This document shows positions 1 to 5,589 of a stretch of 7,612 bases of DNA, piece by piece. The stretch covers positions 1-7,612 of the forward strand of contig JAKOWQ010000435.1 in the NCBI GenBank assembly GCA_029781465.1, written 5' to 3'. The stretch comes from Pseudomonadota bacterium (GTDB lineage: Bacteria > Pseudomonadota > Alphaproteobacteria > Sphingomonadales > Sphingomonadaceae). The translations under genes and the position numbers were made by a program. The notes beneath the pieces are model-generated. The model made no database searches. It had not been told where the DNA came from and was given only the letters and a program-made list of their open reading frames with translations. The stretch's first letter is position 1; every line of letters begins with the position of its first letter.

Positions 1-66
1 TACGCCAAGGCACTGCAGCAACTCGAGGCCGAGCGGCTTGAAGCCGCCTCGGTGGCCGCGGAGTAA
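1..66 (+). CDS. gltB: C-terminal end of probable glutamate synthase large subunit (partial)
   Basis: Only the last 21 codons and a TAA stop (64-66) are inside the window. The peptide is acidic and Ala/Glu-rich (for example QQLEAERLEAASVAAE) and holds no diagnostic motif. The assignment to the large, ferredoxin-like-fold and FMN-containing subunit of NADPH glutamate synthase rests on position: the gene ends six bases before the gltD start codon on the same strand, and gltB-gltD order is usual in Proteobacteria. The last codons also carry the GGAG (60-63) that probably serves as the gltD ribosome binding site, so translation of the two is likely linked. Any other gene ending in this short tail cannot be excluded from the sequence alone. 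Confidence 0.7.
   Translation, partial: YAKALQQLEAERLEAASVAAE
60..63 (+). promoter_or_regulatory. gltD ribosome binding site inside the end of the upstream gene
   Basis: GGAG lies nine bases before the gltD ATG (73) and overlaps the last codons of the upstream reading frame. It supports the ATG at 73 as the true start and suggests that the two subunits are translated from one message. Confidence 0.6.
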
Positions 67-72
67 AGACAC

Positions 73-1509
73 ATGGGCAAGGAAACCGGCTTTCTCGAAC
101 TCGATCGCAGCGACCGTGGCTATGCCCCGGCTGCCGAGCGGGTGAAGCACTACCACGAATTCGTCGTCCCCCATGCCGAGGCCGATCTGCGCGCGCAGGC
201 CAGCCGCTGCATGAACTGCGGCATCCCCTATTGCCACAACGGCTGTCCGGTGAACAACATCATCCCGGACTGGAACCACCTGGCCTATGAGGGGAACTGG
301 CAGGCGGCACTCGAAGTGCTGCACTCGACCAACAATTTCCCCGAATTCACCGGGCGGATCTGCCCGGCTCCGTGCGAGGCGAGCTGCACGCTCAACATCG
401 TCGACCAGCCGGTGACGATCAAGAGCATCGAATGCGCGATCGTCGACAAGGGGTGGGACCAGGGCTGGATCGTGCCGCAAGTGCCCGAAAAGCGCACCGG
501 CAAGAGCGTGGCGGTGGTCGGTTCGGGCCCGGCGGGAATGGCCGCGGCCCAGCAACTCGCCCGCGCCGGGCATTCGGTGACCCTGTTCGAGAAGAACGAT
601 CGGGTGGGCGGGCTGCTGCGCTATGGCATTCCCGACTTCAAGCTGGAAAAGCACCTGATCAACCGGCGGATCGTGCAGATGGAGGCCGAAGGCGTCCAAT
701 TCCGCACTTCAACGGAAATTGGTGTAACCGTATCGGTTGGTTCACTCAAGGAAAACTTCGACGCGATCGTTCTGTCGGGCGGCGCGGAAGATCCGCGCCC
801 GCTCGAAATCCCCGGCTTCGAGCTGCCGGGGGTGCGTTATGCGATGGAATTCCTGACCCAGCAGAACAAGCGCAACGCCGGAGACGAGGAGGTGCGCGCC
901 GCGCCGCGCGGCTCGCTGCTCGCCACCGGCAAGCATGTGGTGGTGATCGGCGGCGGCGATACCGGCAGCGACTGCGTCGGCACCTCGATCCGTCAGGGCG
1001 CGGCCTCGGTCACCCAGATCGAGATCATGCCCAAGCCTCCGGAACACGAGGACAAGGCGCTGACCTGGCCCAACTGGCCGATGAAGCTGCGCACCTCCAC
1101 CAGCCACGACGAAGGATGCGAGCGCGACTGGGCTATCCTGACCAAGCGCGTGGTCGGACAGGGTGGGCAGGTGACGGGCCTTGACTGCGTCCGCGTCGAA
1201 TGGGTCGGCGGCAAGATGCAGGAAGTGCCCGGCAGCGAGTTCACGCTCAAGGCCGACCTGATCTTCCTGGCGATGGGCTTCCTTGGCCCGCGCAAGCAGG
1301 GTCTGCTCGATCAGGCCGGGGTGGAACTTGACGCGCGCGGCAACGTCTTTGCCGATACCTTCAGCTATCGCACCAGCGATCCGCAGATCTTTGCCTGTGG
1401 CGACATGCGCCGCGGACAATCGCTGGTGGTCTGGGCGATCCGCGAAGGCCGCCAGGCCGCCCGTGCGGTCGATCTGGCGCTGATGGGGGCAAGCGAGCTG
1501 CCGCGCTGA
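73..1509 (+). CDS. gltD: Glutamate synthase (NADPH) small subunit
   Basis: This 478-residue protein is the beta subunit of glutamate synthase. It takes electrons from NADPH onto FAD and passes them through iron-sulfur clusters to the large subunit, which makes two glutamates from glutamine and 2-oxoglutarate in the cytoplasm. The N-terminal cluster-binding region is clear: Cys46, Cys49, Cys54 and Cys58 in a CxxCx4Cx3C pattern, then Cys97, Cys101 and Cys105. The FAD-binding Rossmann motif GSGPAG is at about 150-155, the NADPH-binding motif GGGDTG at about 293-298, and the conserved C-terminal FAD-contacting segment FACGDMRRGQSLVVWAIREG at about 440-459. Length is normal for the family and no key residue is missing. 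It follows the probable gltB tail by six bases. The stop codon is one base from the stop codon of the convergent DUF4199 gene. Confidence 0.96.
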   Translation: MGKETGFLELDRSDRGYAPAAERVKHYHEFVVPHAEADLRAQASRCMNCGIPYCHNGCPVNNIIPDWNHLAYEGNWQAALEVLHSTNNFPEFTGRICPAPCEASCTLNIVDQPVTIKSIECAIVDKGWDQGWIVPQVPEKRTGKSVAVVGSGPAGMAAAQQLARAGHSVTLFEKNDRVGGLLRYGIPDFKLEKHLINRRIVQMEAEGVQFRTSTEIGVTVSVGSLKENFDAIVLSGGAEDPRPLEIPGFELPGVRYAMEFLTQQNKRNAGDEEVRAAPRGSLLATGKHVVVIGGGDTGSDCVGTSIRQGAASVTQIEIMPKPPEHEDKALTWPNWPMKLRTSTSHDEGCERDWAILTKRVVGQGGQVTGLDCVRVEWVGGKMQEVPGSEFTLKADLIFLAMGFLGPRKQGLLDQAGVELDARGNVFADTFSYRTSDPQIFACGDMRRGQSLVVWAIREGRQAARAVDLALMGASELPR

Positions 1510-1510
1510 A

Positions 1511-2038
1511 CTATTTGCGCGGCGGCATGAAGCTGGGCCTGCTGAGCAACAGGGCGCTCAGCAGCGGCACGATCAGCGCAACCGGGGCAATCTCGCTCAG
1601 CGTCATCGCCATGCGCGCCAGCGGGTTGGCATAGAGATCGACGAAGTCTTGCAGCTGCTTGTGCAATGCCGCCAGCTCCGCCGGGCTGGCGCCCTTTTCG
1701 CGTTGGGCGTTCATCGCCACTTCGACATAGCGCTGGGCGAAGGTGTAATCGGTCGCCCACATGTAGATTTCCCATCCCAGCACATAGAACAGCGCGGCGA
1801 TTCCCGCGATCCCAAGCCCGACCAGGAAGGCCCGGCCCAGCCCGATCACGCCGCCCAGATGCTCGTCGCGGTATTTCTTGACGCCCGCGAAAACCAGGCT
1901 GAGCGCGATCAGCATCGACAGATAGCCCAGCACCATGCCGAGCGTGCCGCCGTGTACGCCAAACAGCATGACCGTAACCAGCAGCACCATTTCGATCGTT
2001 CCGGCGATTGCGCCGTAGACAAGGATGATCCGTTGCAT
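1511..2038 (-). CDS. DUF4199-family membrane protein
   Basis: A 175-residue hydrophobic protein that I assign to the DUF4199 family by its overall pattern; the family has no established function. Four membrane segments can be seen at about residues 4-26, 32-52, 69-92 and 148-166. A polar loop or helix (about 97-140, including QREKGASPAELAALHKQLQ) lies between the third and fourth. The short motif KKYRDEHLGG after the second segment, followed by a GRAFLVGLGI segment, is typical of the family. The start at 2038 is supported by GGGAG (2046-2050 on the plus strand) seven bases upstream. It lies 91 bases downstream of the luxR-type gene on the same strand, so the two are probably co-transcribed and may work together. 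The gene converges on gltD with one base between stops. Confidence 0.85.
   Translation of the reverse strand: MQRIILVYGAIAGTIEMVLLVTVMLFGVHGGTLGMVLGYLSMLIALSLVFAGVKKYRDEHLGGVIGLGRAFLVGLGIAGIAALFYVLGWEIYMWATDYTFAQRYVEVAMNAQREKGASPAELAALHKQLQDFVDLYANPLARMAMTLSEIAPVALIVPLLSALLLSRPSFMPPRK
1539..1564. other. Perfect 9-bp hairpin near the convergent gltD/DUF4199 ends
   Basis: CTGCTGAGC (1539-1547) and GCTCAGCAG (1556-1564) are exact reverse complements with an eight-base loop. The structure lies 30 bases past the gltD stop, inside the last codons of the DUF4199 gene. There is no T-run after it on either strand, so it is not a classical intrinsic terminator. Because there is no intergenic room here, it is the best visible candidate for limiting gltBD transcription. 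The pairing may also be a chance result of leucine and serine codons. Confidence 0.35.
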
Positions 2039-2045
2039 CGCTATT

Positions 2046-2050
2046 CTCCC
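2046..2050 (-). promoter_or_regulatory. Ribosome binding site of the DUF4199 gene
   Basis: Read on the minus strand this is GGGAG, seven bases before the ATG at 2038. It is a strong Shine-Dalgarno match and fixes the start of the DUF4199 gene. It contrasts with the luxR-type gene upstream, which has no such site. Confidence 0.7.
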
Positions 2051-2070
2051 GAATGCTGGTGCTTCGATAG

Positions 2071-2083
2071 TGCCGGGCCGGCA
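2071..2083. repeat. 13-base palindrome TGCCGG-G-CCGGCA
   Basis: TGCCGG (2071-2076) and CCGGCA (2078-2083) are perfect reverse complements around a single central G. It lies in the spacer between the luxR-type gene and the DUF4199 gene, about 20 bases before the DUF4199 ribosome binding site. With a one-base centre it cannot form a tight full-length RNA hairpin, so a protein-binding operator is the more natural reading. This is inference only. Confidence 0.4.
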
Positions 2084-2091
2084 TCTGCGCC

Positions 2092-2128
2092 ATCACCCGG
2101 ATGGGTGATCGGGGCCCGCTCACCCGGA
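2092..2128. repeat. Three TCACCC half-sites forming competing hairpins
   Basis: ATCACCC (2092-2098) and GGGTGAT (2103-2109) are a perfect 7-bp inverted repeat with a four-base loop GGAT. A second copy of TCACCCGGA occurs at 2120-2128, a direct repeat of 2093-2101. The central GGGTGA can therefore pair with either flanking TCACCC. In the minus-strand transcript this gives two mutually exclusive stems just after the luxR-type stop codon and upstream of the DUF4199 gene. No T-run follows, so it is not a standard terminator. It could be an attenuator-like element, an mRNA-stabilising stem, or half-sites for a DNA-binding protein. Confidence 0.5.
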
Positions 2129-2129
2129 A

Positions 2130-2543
2130 TTACGGCAGCAACCCCAGCAGGCGGGCTCGCGCGATCGCCTGAGTGCGGCTCTGCACCTCTAGCTTTTCGA
2201 ACAGCCGGGCGATGTGGGTCTTGACCGTGTTGGGAGAAATGCCGAGGCGCCGTGCGATCACCTTGTTGGCGTATCCGGCGGCGAGCTGATCGAGCACCTC
2301 GACCTCTCGCGGGCTCATCCCCAGCGCCGCAATCGCCCGCTGATTGCGTTCGAACGGGCCGATCGCCGGACGCGGGGTCAGCCGGTTGCCAAGCCAGATC
2401 CCCAGCCCGGCAAACAGCAGCGCCACACAGACCACATAGAGCGAAGTTGACCAGGCGCGCGTGGCATTGTGCCAGTCCATCCATTCGACCAGCAGCGCCA
2501 GCGCCGCCAGTGCCGCGCCATAGGGAAGGATCACCCGCATCAT
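2130..2543 (-). CDS. Membrane-anchored LuxR-type HTH regulator
   Basis: A 137-residue protein with two N-terminal hydrophobic segments (about residues 4-20 and 33-53) and a C-terminal LuxR/FixJ-type helix-turn-helix (about 73-134). The HTH is complete: the segment MSPREVEVLDQLAAGYANK is followed by VIARRLGISPNTVKTHIARL. There is no receiver or ligand-binding domain, so it looks like a one-component DNA-binding protein tethered to the inner membrane. The reading frame stays open far upstream, but that part overlaps the ATP-grasp gene on the other strand and has no family resemblance. I place the start at the first of two adjacent ATG codons (2541-2543); the second, at 2538-2540, is possible. 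No Shine-Dalgarno sequence precedes it. The DUF4199 gene follows on the same strand and is the likely functional partner. Confidence 0.85.
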   Translation of the reverse strand: MMRVILPYGAALAALALLVEWMDWHNATRAWSTSLYVVCVALLFAGLGIWLGNRLTPRPAIGPFERNQRAIAALGMSPREVEVLDQLAAGYANKVIARRLGISPNTVKTHIARLFEKLEVQSRTQAIARARLLGLLP

Positions 2544-2550
2544 CGCGCGT

Positions 2551-2579
2551 CTTAGACCACGCCGCGCGGCGCGGCTCAA
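2551..2579 (-). promoter_or_regulatory. Candidate promoter of the luxR-type gene, possibly leaderless
   Basis: On the minus strand TTGAGC (2574-2579) resembles a -35 box and TCTAAG (2551-2556) a -10 box, each matching four of six consensus bases, with a spacer of exactly 17. Only seven bases separate the -10 box from the ATG at 2543, so transcription would begin at or next to the start codon. That fits the absence of a ribosome binding site. The spacer contains the perfect palindrome GCCGCGCGGC (2561-2570), a possible operator. In such GC-rich DNA this could be chance. Confidence 0.4.
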
Positions 2580-2604
2580 GTTGCACCACGGGCCCGGGGC
2601 GCCT

Positions 2605-2609
2605 AGGGG
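2605..2609 (+). promoter_or_regulatory. Ribosome binding site of the ATP-grasp gene
   Basis: AGGGG lies six bases before the ATG at 2616 and supports this start over the alternatives. The 72-base region back to the luxR-type start must hold the promoters of both divergent genes; I see no convincing plus-strand -35/-10 pair. Confidence 0.6.
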
Positions 2610-2615
2610 CCGCCA

Positions 2616-3503
2616 ATGCCCAGAATCGCCTTTCTCGCCTGCCCCGACACCTTGCCTGGATCGCCCACGCGCCGCGCCGATGCCTTTGAGCATGACTTGT
2701 TGCTTGCGGCGCTGCGTGAGGGGCTTGGCGCGCGGGGCGAGGTTCGGGACATCGACTGGCGATCGCCGCTGGACCAGTTGACCGGCTTCGACCTCGCCTA
2801 TCTCGGCACGCCTTGGGACTACACCGAGGCCAAGGACGAATTCCTTGCCCGGCTCGAGGCTCTCGCCGCAGCGGGGGTGACGGTGTGCAATCCCGTCGCG
2901 GTGATCCGCTGGAATTCGGACAAACTCTATCTGCGCGAGCTCGAGCAGCGCGGCGCGGCCTCGATCCCGACGCTGTGGCCCGAAAGCGCCGGGCCGCAAG
3001 ACCTGCTCGCCGCGTTCGACCATTTCGGCTGCGAGCGGGTGGTGGTGAAGCGCCGGGTTGGCGCAGGGGCCGTGGGGCAGGACAGCTTCAGCCGCGAAGG
3101 CCCGCCGCCGCCCGGCTGGCGGATCGACCAGCCGGCAATGATCCAGCCCTTTCTTCCCGCGATCCAGAGCGAGGGCGAACACTCGTTCATCTTCGTCGAC
3201 GGCCGGTTCAGCCACGGCCTGATCAAGCGGGCGACCGGCGGCGACTATCGCATCCAGTCGCTCTATGGCGGGATCGAAGTGGCGGTCGATCCGGAACCCG
3301 CCGATCGCCAGGCCGCCGAGGCGATCATGGCCATGCTGCCTTTCGCAGAGGCGCCGCTCTACGCCCGGATCGACATGGTCCGCCTGCCCGGCGGCGAACT
3401 GGCGGTGATCGAGGCCGAGCTGATCGAACCCTACCTCTACCCGCTGCAAGGCCCGGATTTCGGACGGCTTCTGGCGGATGCGATACTCAGGCGGCTGGGC
3501 TAA
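2616..3503 (+). CDS. ATP-grasp domain protein of unknown substrate
   Basis: A 295-residue soluble protein with the layout of an ATP-grasp ligase. An N-terminal pre-ATP-grasp region (about 1-95, with a LGTPWDY segment at 63-69) is followed by the WNSDK segment (99-103), the ATP-binding strand VVVKRRVGAGAVGQ (142-155), the hinge region MIQPFLPAIQSEGEHSFIFV (175-194), and a C-terminal metal-binding and catalytic part with YARIDMVR (249-256) and IEAELIEPYLY (265-275). Known members of this fold join a carboxylate to an amine or thiol through an acylphosphate. The general shape recalls RimK-like and cycloserine-cluster (DcsG-like) enzymes, but I cannot name a substrate. It is a single-gene unit, divergent from the luxR-type gene and convergent with ung, so its neighbours do not reveal its pathway. 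Confidence 0.8.
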   Translation: MPRIAFLACPDTLPGSPTRRADAFEHDLLLAALREGLGARGEVRDIDWRSPLDQLTGFDLAYLGTPWDYTEAKDEFLARLEALAAAGVTVCNPVAVIRWNSDKLYLRELEQRGAASIPTLWPESAGPQDLLAAFDHFGCERVVVKRRVGAGAVGQDSFSREGPPPPGWRIDQPAMIQPFLPAIQSEGEHSFIFVDGRFSHGLIKRATGGDYRIQSLYGGIEVAVDPEPADRQAAEAIMAMLPFAEAPLYARIDMVRLPGGELAVIEAELIEPYLYPLQGPDFGRLLADAILRRLG

Positions 3504-3562
3504 AGAGGTTTCCACCCATTCTGACGCAATCATGGTGAACCAGAATTGGTGGAAACCGCTCT
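3504..3562. repeat. Long imperfect palindrome between ATP-grasp gene and ung
   Basis: The left arm (3504-3523) and right arm (3541-3562) are reverse complements apart from one C/T mismatch and a two-base bulge in the right arm; the core GTTTCCACC / GGTGGAAAC is exact. The loop is 17 bases (3524-3540). The element begins immediately after the ATP-grasp stop codon and its last two bases enter the ung stop codon, so it fills the whole gap between two convergent genes. The position suggests a bidirectional terminator, but no T-run follows on either strand. A dispersed palindromic repeat of the REP or small MITE kind is the main alternative. Confidence 0.75.
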
Positions 3563-4247
3563 AAACCTGCCAGTCCACCGCGCCGCGCCCCTTGGCCTCG
3601 AGAAAGGCATTGGCCTTGCTGAAGTGGCGGCACCCGAACCAGCCCGAATGCGCCGAAAGCGGGCTGGGGTGCGGGGCTGTGAGGACCAGATGGTGTCCGC
3701 CGATCAGCCCGGGCACGCGTTCGGCCTTGCGCCGGGCGTGGCTGCCCCAGAGCAGGAAAACGCAGGGCTCCGGCTTGGCCGCGACCGCCGCCACCACCGC
3801 ATCGGTGATCACCTCCCAACCAAGCTTCGAATGGCTCGCGGGCTGGCCGTCTTCCACCGTCAGCGAGGCATTGAGCAGCAACACGCCCTGCTCGGCCCAA
3901 TGGGTCAGGTTGCCGTGATCGGGGATCGGCAGGCCAAGATCGGCGTGCAGCTCCTTGTAGATGTTGACCAGGCTGGGGGGCACCCGCACCCCCTTCTGCA
4001 CCGAAAAGCTGAGCCCGTGCGCCTGCCCCGGCCCGTGATAGGGATCCTGTCCGAGGATCACCACCCTGACCCGGTCAAGCGGGGTCAGCGCGAGCGCCGC
4101 CAGACGGGTTCCGCGCGGCGGATAGATGCGCTTGCCCGCCGCTTCCTCGGCCTTGAGGAAACCGCCCAGCCGCCGCGCCTCCGCGCTGGCGAGGACGGGG
4201 GCGAGAACCTCGCGCCAGGAATCGGGTACCGTATCCTCGCTTGCCAT
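3561..4247 (-). CDS. ung: Uracil-DNA glycosylase, family 1
   Basis: A 228-residue cytoplasmic repair enzyme that cuts uracil from DNA to start base-excision repair after cytosine deamination or dUTP misincorporation. All family-1 signatures are present: the water-activating motif GQDPYH at 66-71 with catalytic Asp68, the uracil-recognition segment LLLNASLTV at 123-131 with Asn126, the WGSHA segment at 167-171, and the DNA-intercalation motif HPSPLS at 193-198 with His193. Length is typical. The start at 4247 has a GGAG-like site (4252-4255, minus strand) four bases upstream, a little close but acceptable. The gene is divergent from the rnd-like exonuclease, and its stop codon touches the long palindrome shared with the convergent ATP-grasp gene. 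Confidence 0.97.
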   Translation of the reverse strand: MASEDTVPDSWREVLAPVLASAEARRLGGFLKAEEAAGKRIYPPRGTRLAALALTPLDRVRVVILGQDPYHGPGQAHGLSFSVQKGVRVPPSLVNIYKELHADLGLPIPDHGNLTHWAEQGVLLLNASLTVEDGQPASHSKLGWEVITDAVVAAVAAKPEPCVFLLWGSHARRKAERVPGLIGGHHLVLTAPHPSPLSAHSGWFGCRHFSKANAFLEAKGRGAVDWQV

Positions 4248-4311
4248 CTTGCTCCACTCGCAACTGAGGGACTTTCCCTTGGGGCGCGATAAGCCTAAGC
4301 ACTTTGCCGAT
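4248..4311. other. Divergent ung / rnd promoter region
   Basis: This 64-base gap separates two start codons on opposite strands and must carry promoters for both, unless they lie in the coding regions. I do not see a clear sigma-70 pair. GATAAG (4288-4293) is a weak plus-strand -10-like hexamer without a matching -35. A small inverted repeat AGGGA-CTTT-like element at 4267-4279 has only a five-base stem. No Shine-Dalgarno sequence precedes the rnd start. Confidence 0.35.
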
Positions 4312-4932
4312 ATGGCTGTCTATCTCCACGAAGAAGATCTCCCCGCGGGCGTGCTCGGCGATGGCCCGCTGGCGGTCGATACCGAAACCATGGGTCTGCA
4401 GACCGCGCGCGACCGGCTGTGCGTGGTGCAGATTTCCGACGGACGCGGCGACGAGCACCTGGTGCGCTTTCGCCCGGGTTCGGACTATGCTGCACCCAAC
4501 CTCAAGGCCGTTCTGTCCGATCCAGGTCGCCTTAAACTCTACCATTTCGCCCGGTTCGATCTGGCTGCGATCGAACACTACCTGGGCGTCACCGCTGCGC
4601 CGGTGTTCTGCACCAAGATCGCCAGCAAGCTGGTGCGCACCTATACCGACCGGCATGGCCTCAAGGATCTGGTGCGTGAACTGCTGGGCAAGGAACTGTC
4701 GAAGCAGCAGCAATCGAGCGACTGGGGCGGCGCGGTGCTGAGCGAGGCGCAGCTGGAATATGCCGCCTCCGACGTGCGCTATCTCCACGCCATGCACGCG
4801 GTTTTGGTCGAGCGACTGCAGCGCGAGGGGCGCACCGAGCTGGCCCAGGCCTGCTTCGATTTCCTGCCCATGCGCGCACGGCTCGATCTGGCCGGCTGGG
4901 CCGAAAAAGACATCTTCAGCCACGAGGCCTGA
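4312..4932 (+). CDS. rnd: RNase D-like 3'-5' exonuclease (DEDDy)
   Basis: A 206-residue protein of the DnaQ-like 3'-5' exonuclease fold, in the RNase D branch, which trims the 3' ends of tRNAs and other small RNAs. The metal-binding acidic residues are visible: Asp23 and Glu25 in VDTETMGL, Asp83 in HFARFDL, and the Tyr150-AAS-Asp154 pair that marks the DEDDy subtype. It is far shorter than E. coli RNase D (about 375 residues) and lacks the C-terminal HRDC domains; compact single-domain forms are common in alphaproteobacteria. I chose the ATG at 4312, right before conserved-looking residues; the frame is open further upstream but overlaps ung there. No ribosome binding site is evident. lptC begins 12 bases after the stop, so the three genes are probably co-transcribed. 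Confidence 0.9.
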   Translation: MAVYLHEEDLPAGVLGDGPLAVDTETMGLQTARDRLCVVQISDGRGDEHLVRFRPGSDYAAPNLKAVLSDPGRLKLYHFARFDLAAIEHYLGVTAAPVFCTKIASKLVRTYTDRHGLKDLVRELLGKELSKQQQSSDWGGAVLSEAQLEYAASDVRYLHAMHAVLVERLQREGRTELAQACFDFLPMRARLDLAGWAEKDIFSHEA

Positions 4933-4944
4933 GGCGGAACCGCG

Positions 4945-5589
4945 ATGACCCAAGCCGCCGACCTGATCCGCGACAAGCGCCGTCTGTGGGCTGCGCCGGG
5001 GGGATCGCATGACCGGATGGTTGCGGTGCTGGCAAAATGGTTGCCCGGTGCGGTGGGAGTGGTCGCTGCGGCGATGATCGTCGGACCGCTGTTCCCGCGC
5101 GGGGAGGTAAGCTTCCTGCTCGATCGCAACAAGGTGGCGATCACTACCGAGCGGGTGCGGGTTTCGGGTGCGATGTACCGCGGGATCGACAGCCAGGGCC
5201 GCCCCTTCACCGTTACCGCTGGCAATGCCGCGCAGGTTTCGACGGCCGATCCGCTGGTGCGGATGGAGGATCTGGCGGCGCGGATCCGGCTGGCCGACGG
5301 CCCCGCCGAACTTACCGCCAAGGGCGGCACCTATGACTACGACCGCGAGCTGGTTGACGTTTCCGGACCGGTGCAATTCACCGCGGCTGATGGTTATCGC
5401 ATGACCACCAGCCACGTTTCGATCAACCTCAGGGACCGGCAGGTGATCGGTTCGGGGGGAGTTACCGGGGCAATCCCGGCCGGAACCTTCAGTGCAAACC
5501 GGATCCTTGCCGATCTTGGCGAGCGCACCATAACCCTCGATGGAAACGCCCGGTTGCAGATGGCGCCGGGCAAGCTCAGGATGCCGTGA
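4945..5589 (+). CDS. lptC: LPS export system periplasmic protein LptC
   Basis: A 214-residue bitopic inner-membrane protein. A cytoplasmic N-terminal stretch of about 30 residues is followed by one membrane segment (about 33-50) and a periplasmic beta-jellyroll (about 55-205) with the alternating hydrophobic pattern of the OstA/LptC fold. LptC receives lipopolysaccharide from the LptB2FG transporter and hands it to LptA. The length is close to other sphingomonad LptC proteins and slightly above E. coli LptC. A GGCGGA-like site (4933-4938) precedes the ATG by six bases. The gene follows rnd by 12 bases, and its TGA stop overlaps the lptA ATG by one base (TGATG), which suggests translational coupling. 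Confidence 0.9.
   Translation: MTQAADLIRDKRRLWAAPGGSHDRMVAVLAKWLPGAVGVVAAAMIVGPLFPRGEVSFLLDRNKVAITTERVRVSGAMYRGIDSQGRPFTVTAGNAAQVSTADPLVRMEDLAARIRLADGPAELTAKGGTYDYDRELVDVSGPVQFTAADGYRMTTSHVSINLRDRQVIGSGGVTGAIPAGTFSANRILADLGERTITLDGNARLQMAPGKLRMP

Noticed and set aside
695..765. Patch within gltD with lower GC and less typical codons
   Set aside because: It is short, in frame, and the protein stays coherent across it between the FAD and NADPH motifs. I see no boundary repeats or other sign of insertion.
742..1419. Minus-strand open frame (225 codons) inside gltD
   Set aside because: gltD is certain here, with cofactor motifs through this region. The antisense product shows no domain.
2544..3533. 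Upstream extension of the luxR-type frame, giving a 467-residue protein
   Set aside because: The extra part lies opposite the ATP-grasp gene, which has clear motifs and a ribosome binding site. The extension resembles antisense translation, while the membrane segments and HTH begin at the double ATG.
4267..4279. Small inverted repeat AGGGA / TCCCT between ung and rnd
   Set aside because: The five-base stem is too short to stand out from chance, although it lies in a promoter-sized gap.
4075..5415. Long open frame (446 codons) on the minus strand across ung, rnd and lptC
   Set aside because: It overlaps three well-recognised genes, and its product is rich in His, Arg, Gln and Ala without any family resemblance. 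GC-rich codon bias in the real genes creates such antisense frames.
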